Positions 46,125 through 54,266 of a stretch of 64,000 nt of DNA are shown here, one piece after another; position 1 is the stretch's first letter; every line of letters starts with the position of its first letter. This DNA is from Streptomyces sp. NRRL S-646. Lineage in GTDB: Bacteria; Actinomycetota; Actinomycetes; Streptomycetales; Streptomycetaceae. A program made the translations under genes and the position numbers. The DNA is taken from contig NZ_JODC01000006.1 of the NCBI RefSeq assembly GCF_000720765.1, positions 124,001 to 188,000 of the forward strand. The letters are read 5' to 3'. Under the pieces are notes generated by a model. The model worked only from the letters and a program-made list of their open reading frames with translations. It did no database searches and was not told the origin of the DNA.

Positions 46125-47999
46125 CTACGCTTCGCGCGTACCGGCGTACATCTCGTCGATCAGGTGCTTGTACTCCCGCTCGACAACCGGTCGCTTCAGC
46201 TTCAGACTCGGCGTGATCTCGCCATGCTCCACATCGAGATCCCGCGGCAGGAGACGGAACTTCTTGACCGTCTGCCAGCGCTGCAGGCCCTCGTTGAGCT
46301 CCTTGACGTACCCCTCGATCAAGGCAACCGTGGCCGGCGCAGCCACAACCTCCGCGTACGACTTCCCCGCGAGCCCGTTCTCCGAAGCCCACTGCAAAAT
46401 GGACGGCTCGTCCAAAGCGATCAGGGCCGTGCAGAAGTTCCGGTCGGCCCCGTGCACCAGGATGTTGGAGACGTACGGGCACACCGCCTTGAACTGCCCC
46501 TCGACCTCCGCAGGCGCGATGTACTTGCCGCCGGACGTCTTGATGAGGTCCTTCTTGCGGTCGGTGATGCGCAGGTACCCGTCGGGCGACAGCTCACCGA
46601 TGTCACCGGTGTGGAACCAGCCGTCCGACTCCAGCACCTCGGCGGTCTTCTCGGGCAGCCCGTGGTAGCCCTCCATGATGCCCGGGCTGCGCAGCAGGAT
46701 CTCCCCGTCGTCCGCGATGCGCACCTCCGTGCCGGGCAGCGGCTTGCCGACCGTGCCGGTGCGGTAGGCCTCGCCCGGGTTGACGAAGGAGGCGGCCGAG
46801 GACTCCGTGAGGCCGTAGCCCTCCAGGATGTGGATGCCGGCGCCTGCGAAGAAGTAGCCGATCTCGGGCGCGAGCGCGGCCGAGCCCGAGACACACGCCC
46901 GCAGGTTCCCGCCGAACGCCTCGCGGATCTTGGCGAAGACCAGCGCGTCGGCGACCTTGTGCTTGGCGCCGAGCGAGAACGGGACGGACGCCGTGCCGGT
47001 GCGCCGGAAGTTGTCCTGCGCGGTCTTGGCGTACTCGCGGGCGACCTCGGCGGCCCACTGGAAGATCTTGTACTTGGCGCCCCCGCCGGCCTTCGCCTTG
47101 GCCGCGACCCCGTTGTAGACCTTCTCGAAGATGCGCGGGACGGCCGCCATGTACGTCGGCTGCACGACCGGCAGATTCTCGATGATCTTGTCGACGCGGC
47201 CGTCGACGGCGGTGACGTGCCCGACCTCGATCTGCCCCGAGGTGAGGACCTTGCCGAAGACGTGCGCGAGCGGAAGCCAGAGGTACTGCACGTCCTCGGT
47301 ACTGATCAGGCCGGTCGCGGCGATCGCCTTCGCCATGTACGACCAGTTGTCGTGCGGCAGGCGCACACCCTTGGGGCGGCCGGTCGTGCCCGAGGTGTAG
47401 ATCAGGGTGGCAAGCTGATCGGAGGTGATCGCACCGACCCGCTCCTTGATCAGGTCGGGGTCCTTCTCCAGTCGGGCGGCGCCCCGGGCCTCCAGCTCGG
47501 TGAGGGTGAGGACCCAGTCACTGGTCTCGACGCCGGCCGGGTCGATCACGACGACATGTGTGAGGTCGGGCAGCTCGGCCTTCTTCTCCATCGCCTTGGC
47601 GAGCTGGGCCGCGTCCTCCGCGATCAGCACCCGGCTGTCGGAGTCGGAGAGGATGAACGCCGACTCGTCCGCGTTGGTCTGCGGGTAGACCGTGGTCGTG
47701 GCCGCTCCGGCGCACAGGATGCCGAGGTCGGCGAGGATCCACTCGACCCGGGTGGAGGCGGCGAGCGCGACGCGCTGCTCGGGCTGCACACCCAGTTCGA
47801 TCAGACCGGCCGCGATCGCGTAGACCCGCTCCGCGGCCTGCGCCCAGCTGAGCGACTTCCAGTCGTCGGGGCCCCCACCGGAGGCGGGCGCCACCGGATA
47901 GCGGTAGGCCTCCGCCTCCGGTGTGGCTGCAACGCGTTCCAGGAAGAGGGTCGCCACGCTCGGCGGACGGTTCTCGATCAGTGTCTGTGTGTCGCTCAC
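46125..47999 (-). CDS. Long-chain fatty acid--CoA ligase
   Basis: 624-residue AMP-forming acyl-CoA synthetase of the FadD15 type. P-loop-like LIYTSGTTGRPKG, A5 region EGYGLTESSAASFVNPG, SDGWFHTGDIGELSPDGYLRITDRKKDLIKTSGGKYIAP-type adenylation core and the C-terminal lysine region are all recognisable. GTG 47999 is chosen because GGAGG lies six bases upstream; the longer 23-codon extension has no RBS. A near-palindrome at 48083-48097 may be the operator of a fatty-acid regulator. Confidence 0.93.
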   Translation of the reverse strand: MSDTQTLIENRPPSVATLFLERVAATPEAEAYRYPVAPASGGGPDDWKSLSWAQAAERVYAIAAGLIELGVQPEQRVALAASTRVEWILADLGILCAGAATTTVYPQTNADESAFILSDSDSRVLIAEDAAQLAKAMEKKAELPDLTHVVVIDPAGVETSDWVLTLTELEARGAARLEKDPDLIKERVGAITSDQLATLIYTSGTTGRPKGVRLPHDNWSYMAKAIAATGLISTEDVQYLWLPLAHVFGKVLTSGQIEVGHVTAVDGRVDKIIENLPVVQPTYMAAVPRIFEKVYNGVAAKAKAGGGAKYKIFQWAAEVAREYAKTAQDNFRRTGTASVPFSLGAKHKVADALVFAKIREAFGGNLRACVSGSAALAPEIGYFFAGAGIHILEGYGLTESSAASFVNPGEAYRTGTVGKPLPGTEVRIADDGEILLRSPGIMEGYHGLPEKTAEVLESDGWFHTGDIGELSPDGYLRITDRKKDLIKTSGGKYIAPAEVEGQFKAVCPYVSNILVHGADRNFCTALIALDEPSILQWASENGLAGKSYAEVVAAPATVALIEGYVKELNEGLQRWQTVKKFRLLPRDLDVEHGEITPSLKLKRPVVEREYKHLIDEMYAGTREA

Positions 48000-48082
48000 G
48001 ACATCCTCCGGGGCCCGCGGCAGCGCGGCTGGCTCAAGTGCGGCGGTATTGACTGCGGCTGTATCCACTCACGAGCTCTTGT

Positions 48083-48097
48083 TTAACTCGCGAGTAA
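48083..48097. promoter_or_regulatory. Near-palindrome upstream of acyl-CoA ligase
   Basis: TTAACTCGCGAGTAA has the perfect central dyad ACTCGCGAGT. Size and symmetry fit a TetR-type operator, about 85 bases before the ligase start. The regulator is not in the window. Confidence 0.45.
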
Positions 48098-48190
48098 CTA
48101 TCGAGCAGAGATCAGGGTAGAGCCCGACCGGCCGGTTCGTAAGGGGCGGCGGCCTGTCACTTCGTACAGAGAGCAACGCTACGCACGCGT

Positions 48191-48224
48191 AGGGGCTCGC
48201 CGCGCTTTCGTACGACGAGCCCCT
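48191..48224 (-). terminator. Terminator hairpin after lepA
   Basis: AGGGGCTCG (48191-48199) pairs perfectly with CGAGCCCCT (48216-48224). It lies 42 bases beyond the lepA stop, in the 266-base gap before the acyl-CoA ligase promoter. Confidence 0.65.
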
Positions 48225-48265
48225 GTTGTGTCCGGTTTGGTTCCGTAACCCGTTGTTACCCGCGG

Positions 48266-50134
48266 TTACTTCTTGCCCTTGCCCGACCCCGCGCTGTCAT
48301 CACTGGAGAGCACGGCGATGAACGCCTCCTGAGGAACCTCCACGGAACCCACCATCTTCATCCGCTTCTTGCCCTCCTTCTGCTTCTCCAGCAGCTTGCG
48401 CTTACGGGAGATGTCGCCGCCGTAGCACTTGGCGAGGACGTCCTTGCGGATGGCGCGGATGGTCTCGCGGGCGATCACCCGGGAGCCGATGGCTGCCTGG
48501 ATGGGCACCTCGAAGGCCTGCCGCGGGATGAGCTCGCGCAGCTTGGCGACGAGCCGCACACCGTAGGCGTAGGCCGCGTCCTTGTGGGTGATCGCGGAGA
48601 AGGCGTCGACCTTGTCGCCGTGCAGCAGGATGTCCACCTTGACCAGGCTGGACGTCTGCTCGCCGGTGGGCTCGTAGTCCAGCGAGGCGTAGCCGCGGGT
48701 CTTCGACTTCAGCTGGTCGAAGAAGTCGAAGACGATCTCGGCGAGGGGGAGCGTGTAGCGGATCTCGACGCGGTCCTCGGAGAGGTAGTCCATGCCGAGA
48801 AGAGTCCCGCGCCGGGTCTGGCACAGCTCCATGATCGAGCCGATGAACTCGCTCGGGGCGAGGATCGTGGCGCGTACGACGGGCTCGTACACGTCGTTGA
48901 TCTTGCCCTCGGGGAACTCGCTGGGGTTGGTGACCGTGTGCTCGGTCCCGTCCTCCATGATCACGCGGTAGACCACGTTGGGCGCGGTCGCGATCAGGTC
49001 GAGCCCGAACTCGCGCTCCAGCCGCTCGCGGATGACGTCGAGGTGGAGGAGCCCCAGGAACCCGACGCGGAAGCCGAAGCCGAGGGCGGCCGAGGTCTCC
49101 GGCTCGTAGACGAGCGCTGCGTCGTTGAGCTGGAGCTTGTCGAGGGCGTCGCGCAGCTCGGGGTAGTCGGAGCCGTCCAGCGGATACAGCCCGGAGAAGA
49201 CCATCGGCTTCGGGTCCTTGTATCCCCCGAGGGCCTCGGTGGCGCCCTTGGCCAGGCTGGTGATGGTGTCACCGACCTTGGACTGCCGGACGTCCTTCAC
49301 ACCGGTGATGAGGTAACCGACCTCACCGACGCCGAGGCCGTCGGCGCCCAGCATCTCGGGCGAGTTCGTGCCGATCTCCAGCAGCTCGTGCGTGGCACCG
49401 GTGGACATCATCCGGATCCGCTCACGCTTGTTGAGCTGGCCGTCGACGACTCGTACGTACGTCACGACACCGCGGTAGGAGTCGTAGACGGAGTCGAAGA
49501 TCATGGCTCGGGCGGGGGCGTCCGCGACGCCGACCGGCGCCGGGATCTCCTTGACCACCTTGTCGAGCAGCGCGTCGACGCCGAGACCGGTCTTGGCGGA
49601 CACCCGCAGCACGTCGTCCGGGTCGCAGCCGACGAGGTTCGCGAGCTCCTCGGCGAACTTCTCGGGCTGCGCGGCCGGCAGGTCGATCTTGTTCAGTACG
49701 GGGATGATCGTGAGGTCGTTCTCCATCGCCAGGTACAGGTTGGCGAGGGTCTGGGCCTCGATGCCCTGGGCGGCGTCGACGAGGAGGACGGTCCCCTCGC
49801 AGGCGGCGAGCGACCGCGAGACCTCGTAGGTGAAGTCGACGTGCCCCGGGGTGTCGATCATGTTGAGGATGTGCGTGTTGCCGGGCTCGTGGGTCGGAGC
49901 CCAGGGCAGCCGCACCGCCTGGGACTTGATCGTGATGCCACGCTCGCGCTCGATGTCCATCCGGTCGAGGTACTGAGCACGCATCTGCCGCTGCTCGACC
50001 ACACCAGTCAGCTGGAGCATCCGGTCGGCGAGCGTGGACTTGCCGTGGTCGATGTGCGCGATGATGCAGAAATTGCGGATCAGAGCCGGGTCGGTACGGC
50101 TCGGCTCGGGCACATTGTTAGGGGTCGCGGGCAC
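48266..50134 (-). CDS. lepA: Elongation factor 4 (LepA)
   Basis: 622-residue ribosome-associated GTPase. G1 AHIDHGKST, the [13 protein letters not shown] switch, DTPGHVDF and VLNKIDLP are present, and the LepA-specific C-terminus has [23 protein letters not shown] 50134 ([16 protein letters not shown]) gives the usual family length; the longer ATG at 50194 adds 20 unconserved residues. It is divergent from rpsT, a pairing conserved across many bacteria. Confidence 0.96.
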   Translation of the reverse strand: MPATPNNVPEPSRTDPALIRNFCIIAHIDHGKSTLADRMLQLTGVVEQRQMRAQYLDRMDIERERGITIKSQAVRLPWAPTHEPGNTHILNMIDTPGHVDFTYEVSRSLAACEGTVLLVDAAQGIEAQTLANLYLAMENDLTIIPVLNKIDLPAAQPEKFAEELANLVGCDPDDVLRVSAKTGLGVDALLDKVVKEIPAPVGVADAPARAMIFDSVYDSYRGVVTYVRVVDGQLNKRERIRMMSTGATHELLEIGTNSPEMLGADGLGVGEVGYLITGVKDVRQSKVGDTITSLAKGATEALGGYKDPKPMVFSGLYPLDGSDYPELRDALDKLQLNDAALVYEPETSAALGFGFRVGFLGLLHLDVIRERLEREFGLDLIATAPNVVYRVIMEDGTEHTVTNPSEFPEGKINDVYEPVVRATILAPSEFIGSIMELCQTRRGTLLGMDYLSEDRVEIRYTLPLAEIVFDFFDQLKSKTRGYASLDYEPTGEQTSSLVKVDILLHGDKVDAFSAITHKDAAYAYGVRLVAKLRELIPRQAFEVPIQAAIGSRVIARETIRAIRKDVLAKCYGGDISRKRKLLEKQKEGKKRMKMVGSVEVPQEAFIAVLSSDDSAGSGKGKK

Positions 50135-50389
50135 GCAGGGTCCTGTCTCTTGAGGCGCCTTATGCCTCGGGTCGGATCGATACGTAGGTTCCATGGTCCC
50201 ACGGGTGGCGACCGGGGACCGTTTTGGGCCGTCCGGACCGCCGCTGGTACTCTGGGTGGCTGTGTCTCATGCCCTCTCAGCGCGAGGCACAACTCCAAGA
50301 AATCACCTGGTACGGGACCCGGTATCTCCTGCGTATCTCCTACGCGGAGTGCTCCTGGCCCTGTGCCTGAACCTGAAAAGGCTCAATCA

Positions 50390-50656
50390 GTGGCGAACAT
50401 CAAGTCCCAGATCAAGCGGATCAAGACCAACGAGAAGGCCCGGCAGCGCAACAAGGCCGTCAAGTCCTCCCTGAAGACCGCGATCCGCAAGGCCCGCGAG
50501 GCCGCTGCCGCGGGTGACGTCGAGAAGGCCACCGAGTACCAGCGCGCTGCCGCGCGTCAGCTCGACAAGGCCGTCTCGAAGGGCGTCATCCACAAGAACC
50601 AGGCCGCCAACAAGAAGTCGGCGCTTGCTTCCAAGGTCGCCTCCATCAAGGGCTGA
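50390..50656 (+). CDS. rpsT: 30S ribosomal protein S20
   Basis: 88-residue basic protein, typical S20 length, starting at GTG with AAAAGG nine bases upstream. Lys/Arg/Ala-rich helices: [37 protein letters not shown], then [20 protein letters not shown], all S20 signatures. It is divergent from lepA across 255 bases. A strong hairpin at 50799-50850 is its likely terminator. Confidence 0.97.
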   Translation: MANIKSQIKRIKTNEKARQRNKAVKSSLKTAIRKAREAAAAGDVEKATEYQRAAARQLDKAVSKGVIHKNQAANKKSALASKVASIKG

Positions 50657-50798
50657 ACCTCTTACTGATCTGACCGGTCCTGCGGGACCGAACCGCCGGA
50701 AGGACCCAGAGCGGGCCCTCTCTCATCCGCTCCCGACCGGCACCAAGAGCCTGTACGCGGCCTGCGTTCGCCACGCGGGTACGGGCTCGACATCTTGT

Positions 50799-50850
50799 AC
50801 CGAAGGCCCCGCTTCCTGCCCTTCCCCAGGGCGGGAAGGGGGCCTTCGGT
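50799..50850 (+). terminator. Strong terminator hairpin after rpsT
   Basis: ACCGAAGGCCCC...CTTCC...GCCC pairs with GGGC...GGAAG...GGGGCCTTCGGT around a short loop. The stem is about 20 bp, with GCTTCCCC following. The 415-base gap 50657-51071 holds this, an unassigned stretch (50657-50798) and dispersed repeat copy 6. Confidence 0.75.
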
Positions 50851-50890
50851 GCTTCCCCAGGACGCTTCGGTACTTCTGAGCGTGGCCGCA

Positions 50891-51028
50891 CTTTCAGCCC
50901 GTTGGGGGTCCCCCCACGCCCTTAAGGCAGTGGGGGAGTTTGAGGACGAGGCCGTTCAGGCCGAAATCGGGGGTCTGGGGGCGCAGCCCCCAGGGACGGG
51001 ACGGGAAGGGGCGGCGGGGGGCGAAACC
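50891..51028. repeat. Dispersed repeat copy 6
   Basis: CTTTCAGCCCGTTGGGGG, then a nested insertion with CCCCCCACGCCCTTAAGGC and GTGGGGGAG, then TTTGAGGACGAGGCCGTTC and CTGGGGGCGCAGCCCCCAG, ending GGGGCGGCGGGGGGCGAAACC. It carries the same type of nested hairpin as copy 4. It sits between rpsT and holA, convergent gene ends. Confidence 0.8.
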
Positions 51029-51071
51029 CGCTCGGCGCCACCACCCGAAAGCCCCCGCGAGGCACGCCCCC

Positions 51072-52058
51072 TTACCGCCCTCGCGACCGCGCAGCGCGGG
51101 CGATCACCACGACCGCCTTCTCCAGCGCGTACTCGGGATCGTCACCGCCACCCTTCACTCCCGCATCCGCCTCGGCGACCGCCCGCAGAGCGACCGCCAC
51201 GCCGTCCGGCGTCCAACCCCGCATCTGCTGCCGCACCCGGTCGATCTTCCACGGCGGCATCCCCAGCTCACGCGCCAGATCGGCCGGCCGGCCCCCGCGC
51301 GCGGACGAGAGCTTCCCGATCGCCCGCACGCCCTGGGCCAGCGCACTGGTGATCATCACCGGCGCCACCCCGGTGGCCAGGGACCATCTGAGCGCCTCCA
51401 GGGCCTCGGCCGCCCGCCCCTCCACGGCCCGGTCGGCAACCGTGAAGCTCGACGCCTCGGCCCGCCCGGTGTAGTACCGCCCGACGACGGCCTCGTCGAT
51501 GGTCCCTTCGACGTCGGCGACCAGTTGGGAGACGGCGGACGCCAGCTCCCGCAGATCGCTGCCGATGGCGTCGACGAGCGTCTGGCAGGCCTCGGGCGTG
51601 GCAGACCTCCCCGCCGCCCTGAACTCCCCGCGCACGAAGGCCAGCCGATCCGCCGGCTTGGTCATCTTCGGACAGGCCACCTCCCGCGCCCCGACCTTGC
51701 GCGCGGCGTCGAGAAGGGCCTTGCCCTTGGCCCCGCCCGCATGCACCAGCACGAGAGTGATCTCCTCGGCGGGCGCCCCGAGATAGGCCTTCACGTCCTT
51801 GACGGTGTCGGCGGACAGATCCTGGGCATTGCGTACGACCACGACCTTGCGCTCGGCGAAGAGCGAGGGGCTGGTCAGCTCGGCGAGTGTGCCGGGCTGC
51901 AGCTGCTCCGGTGTCAGGTCACGTACGTCCGTGTCGGCGTCGGCGGCCCTGGCGGCGGCCACCACCTCCTGCACGGCACGGTCGAGCAGGAGGTCCTCCT
52001 GGCCCACGGCAAGCGTCACCGGGGCGAGAGGGTCGTCTTCAGCAGTCTTCCTGGCCAT
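51072..52058 (-). CDS. holA: DNA polymerase III delta subunit
   Basis: 328-residue clamp-loader subunit. The fold runs LAVGQEDLLLDRAVQEVVA, then LFAERKVVVVRNAQDLS, LVLVHAGGAKGKALLDAARK, and the C-terminal FTVADRAVEGRAAEALEALRW-type collar domain. It opens the sliding clamp. Actinobacterial HolA starts MARK or similar; ATG 52058 is chosen, though SD support is poor and an ATG at 52070 is possible. It is minus strand with no coupled partner. Confidence 0.92.
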   Translation of the reverse strand: MARKTAEDDPLAPVTLAVGQEDLLLDRAVQEVVAAARAADADTDVRDLTPEQLQPGTLAELTSPSLFAERKVVVVRNAQDLSADTVKDVKAYLGAPAEEITLVLVHAGGAKGKALLDAARKVGAREVACPKMTKPADRLAFVRGEFRAAGRSATPEACQTLVDAIGSDLRELASAVSQLVADVEGTIDEAVVGRYYTGRAEASSFTVADRAVEGRAAEALEALRWSLATGVAPVMITSALAQGVRAIGKLSSARGGRPADLARELGMPPWKIDRVRQQMRGWTPDGVAVALRAVAEADAGVKGGGDDPEYALEKAVVVIARAARSRGR

Positions 52059-52146
52059 CGCGTAAAGCATGGCACGCACCACTGACAACGGGATCCCACG
52101 GCAGGCTCAAGCTCCTGGGGCAAGGCCTACGGCTGCGGCCACATGC

Positions 52147-52401
52147 TCACGGCTCCTCCCGCCACCCGTCCCACGCGCCCACGAACTCATCCAGCTCGCC
52201 GGGATCCAGCCGCCCGTCCTCGTCGCGCAGCACGACCAGCCACTGCGCGTCCTCCGCGTCGTCCTCACCGGCCAGGGCGTCCCGTAGCAGCTGCGGCTCC
52301 TCGGACACCTCGAACCGCTCCGCGAGCGCCTCGGCCACCGCCTCCGCAGCATCGCGATCGGGCAGCACCAGCACATGTCTCACATCACTCACGGCAGTCA
52401 T
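52147..52401 (-). CDS. Small hypothetical protein
   Basis: 84-residue acidic soluble protein, VRHVLVLPDRDAAEAVAEAL followed by a region rich in Asp and Glu (LAGEDDAEDAQWLVVLRDED). It has a beta-alpha-beta look, similar in style to small ferredoxin-like RNase E inhibitor (RraB) domains, but I cannot assign a family. It lies 88 bases upstream of holA on the same strand. Confidence 0.55.
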   Translation of the reverse strand: MTAVSDVRHVLVLPDRDAAEAVAEALAERFEVSEEPQLLRDALAGEDDAEDAQWLVVLRDEDGRLDPGELDEFVGAWDGWREEP

Positions 52402-52431
52402 TGTCCGGCACCCGCCGCAGGCCGCCGCAGG

Positions 52432-53313
52432 TCACCCTTTGCGCACGATCTGCACGTCGAGGTCGACCCGGATGCTCGGCCCCACCACCGCGATCCCCCG
52501 CGCCAGCATCGTCTGCCAACTCACCGTGAAGTCGTCCCGGTGCAGTTCCGCCGTGGCCCGGCAGGCCGCCCGCACCTCGCCCTCCATGCCGTTGCCGAGC
52601 CCGAGGTACTCGGTGTCGAGCGTGACCGTACGCGTCACTCCGTGCAGCGACAGCGCTCCGGTCACCGCCCACCGGTTCCCGCCCTTGTGCACGAACCGCT
52701 CGCTGTAGAACTCCAGCGTCGGATAGCGCACCACGTCCAGGAAGTCACCGGACCGCAGATGGTCGTCCCGCATCCGCACGTTCGTGTCGATGGACGCCGC
52801 GTCGATCACCACATGCATCGCCGACTGCTCCACCGGCTCGGTGATCCGGACGGCCCCCGCGAAGGAGTTGAACCGGCCGTGGATCCGGGCCAGCCCGATG
52901 TGCCGCGCGGTGAACCCGATCGAGGAATGCGTGGGCTCGATCTCCCAGTCCCCCGCCGGCGGCAGCTCCGGAGGCCTCGCGACCTGGAGCGTCACGTCCC
53001 CCAGAGAGGCGAGCGTGTTCTCCCCGACGGTCGCGCTGGCGCGGTAGGGCCTGTATCCCTGGGCGGACACCGCGAGCCGGTACTCCCCGGCGGGTACCGT
53101 CGTCACGAACGACCCGTAGGGATCCGTCTCGCCGCCGACCACCTTGCGCCCCATGGCATCGCTGACCGCGAACTCCGCGTGTCTGACCGGTTCGTTGACC
53201 GGATCCAGCACCCGGCAGCTCAGCACCCCGGCACTCGGCGGGGTCTGCACCGCCGCCAGGGGACTCGTCCGTTGCACCCTGTTCGTTCGGTTTCCCAGCC
53301 AGCGGCCGAACAT
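52432..53313 (-). CDS. YceI-family protein with N-terminal carboxypeptidase-regulatory-like domain
   Basis: 293 residues. First a beta-sandwich regulatory-like domain (GVLSCRVLDPVNEPVRHAEF ... DPYGSFVTTVPAGEYRLAVS), then a C-terminal YceI lipocalin-like domain (DWEIEPTHSSIGFTARHIG, HGRFNSFAGAVRI, HVVIDAASIDTN, RSGDFLDVVRYPTLEFYS). YceI proteins bind polyisoprenoid or amphipathic lipids. No signal peptide is visible. Start 53313 (MFGRWLGNR) is preferred for AGGGGTG nine bases upstream; 53340 and 53439 are in-frame alternatives. The fusion is uncommon outside actinobacteria. Confidence 0.85.
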   Translation of the reverse strand: MFGRWLGNRTNRVQRTSPLAAVQTPPSAGVLSCRVLDPVNEPVRHAEFAVSDAMGRKVVGGETDPYGSFVTTVPAGEYRLAVSAQGYRPYRASATVGENTLASLGDVTLQVARPPELPPAGDWEIEPTHSSIGFTARHIGLARIHGRFNSFAGAVRITEPVEQSAMHVVIDAASIDTNVRMRDDHLRSGDFLDVVRYPTLEFYSERFVHKGGNRWAVTGALSLHGVTRTVTLDTEYLGLGNGMEGEVRAACRATAELHRDDFTVSWQTMLARGIAVVGPSIRVDLDVQIVRKG

Positions 53314-53455
53314 CCACGCCACCCCTGTGCGCCTCGACATCTTCTGTTGCCGAAGAGATATTCGATCACTGATGCGGCTTTCGAGGCAACACAGGGTGTC
53401 TACGCACGAGTAGCAACGACTGATCCCCTCTCGACCCATGTGACGCCATGTGACC

Positions 53456-54262
53456 TCAATCAGTCACCACTAGGGGATTGCGCACGGTCGGCACCCGGCC
53501 CAGTTCGATCCCGAACCGCTCCCGGTACGCCCCGAGCACCTCCTCGTCCGTGCCCAACTCCCGCTCCTCCCGCGCCCCGTCGGCGCCCGTCTCCTTGAAC
53601 GTGCGCCCGCTGAGCGTGATCCTCCCGCCGTCCTCCGTCACCCTTGAACACACCAGCGACTGCACGAAGTGCGACGCAGGCGAGGTGCTGTGCCACCACG
53701 CCCCGGCCACGAAGTCGCCGAGCTCACGGGGCCGCACCTCCAGCCGGTACTGCGGCCTACCGTTCACGACGACGTCCAGGTCCGGCCCCGCCTCGACGAT
53801 CCGGAAACTGCCGCCGGGATCCTTCTGCTCGCCCCTCTCCGTGAAGTCCAGGGGGTAGTGGCTGTGTGCCCCGAAGCCCACGTCCGCCAGCCACTCGCTG
53901 CCGTCCGCCGCCCGCACCCGCAGCGCGAGATGGTCGTAGGGGATCCCGAGCCGCCCCTCGTCCCCGTGCACCCGCGCCGCGAGCAGCGTGACCTCGAACC
54001 CCAGGGCGCCGAGCAAGGCCCCGAACGCCCCGTTGAGTTCGTAGCAGAACCCGCCCCGCCGTGCCCCCACCACCTTGTCCAGCAGCCGCTCCTCCTCCAG
54101 CACGATCTCCTCGCCGAGGTGGATCGACAGGTTCTCGAAGGGCACTGTCTGCAGGTGTCGCAGGTGCAGCTCGCGCAGCACGTCGGCGGTGGCACCGGCG
54201 GCCCGCTGCGGACGCTCGGCTTCCAGGCGGCGGAGATAGGCATCGACCTGTGCTGAATTCAT
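53456..54262 (-). CDS. nat: Arylamine N-acetyltransferase
   Basis: 268-residue NAT enzyme using acetyl-CoA. The catalytic triad is complete: Cys in GARRGGFCYELNGAF, His in IPYDHLALRV, Asp in EWLADVGFGAHSHYPL. The N-terminal VPFENLSIHLGE segment is also typical. It starts 4 bases after the comEC stop on the same strand and may be co-transcribed. Natural substrate is unknown. Confidence 0.94.
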   Translation of the reverse strand: MNSAQVDAYLRRLEAERPQRAAGATADVLRELHLRHLQTVPFENLSIHLGEEIVLEEERLLDKVVGARRGGFCYELNGAFGALLGALGFEVTLLAARVHGDEGRLGIPYDHLALRVRAADGSEWLADVGFGAHSHYPLDFTERGEQKDPGGSFRIVEAGPDLDVVVNGRPQYRLEVRPRELGDFVAGAWWHSTSPASHFVQSLVCSRVTEDGGRITLSGRTFKETGADGAREERELGTDEEVLGAYRERFGIELGRVPTVRNPLVVTD

Positions 54263-54266
54263 GCCC

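Noticed and set aside
50657..50798. Possible structured RNA (such as SRP RNA) after rpsT
   Set aside because: Several small stems can be drawn, but I could not match the conserved SRP RNA core or any other known RNA.
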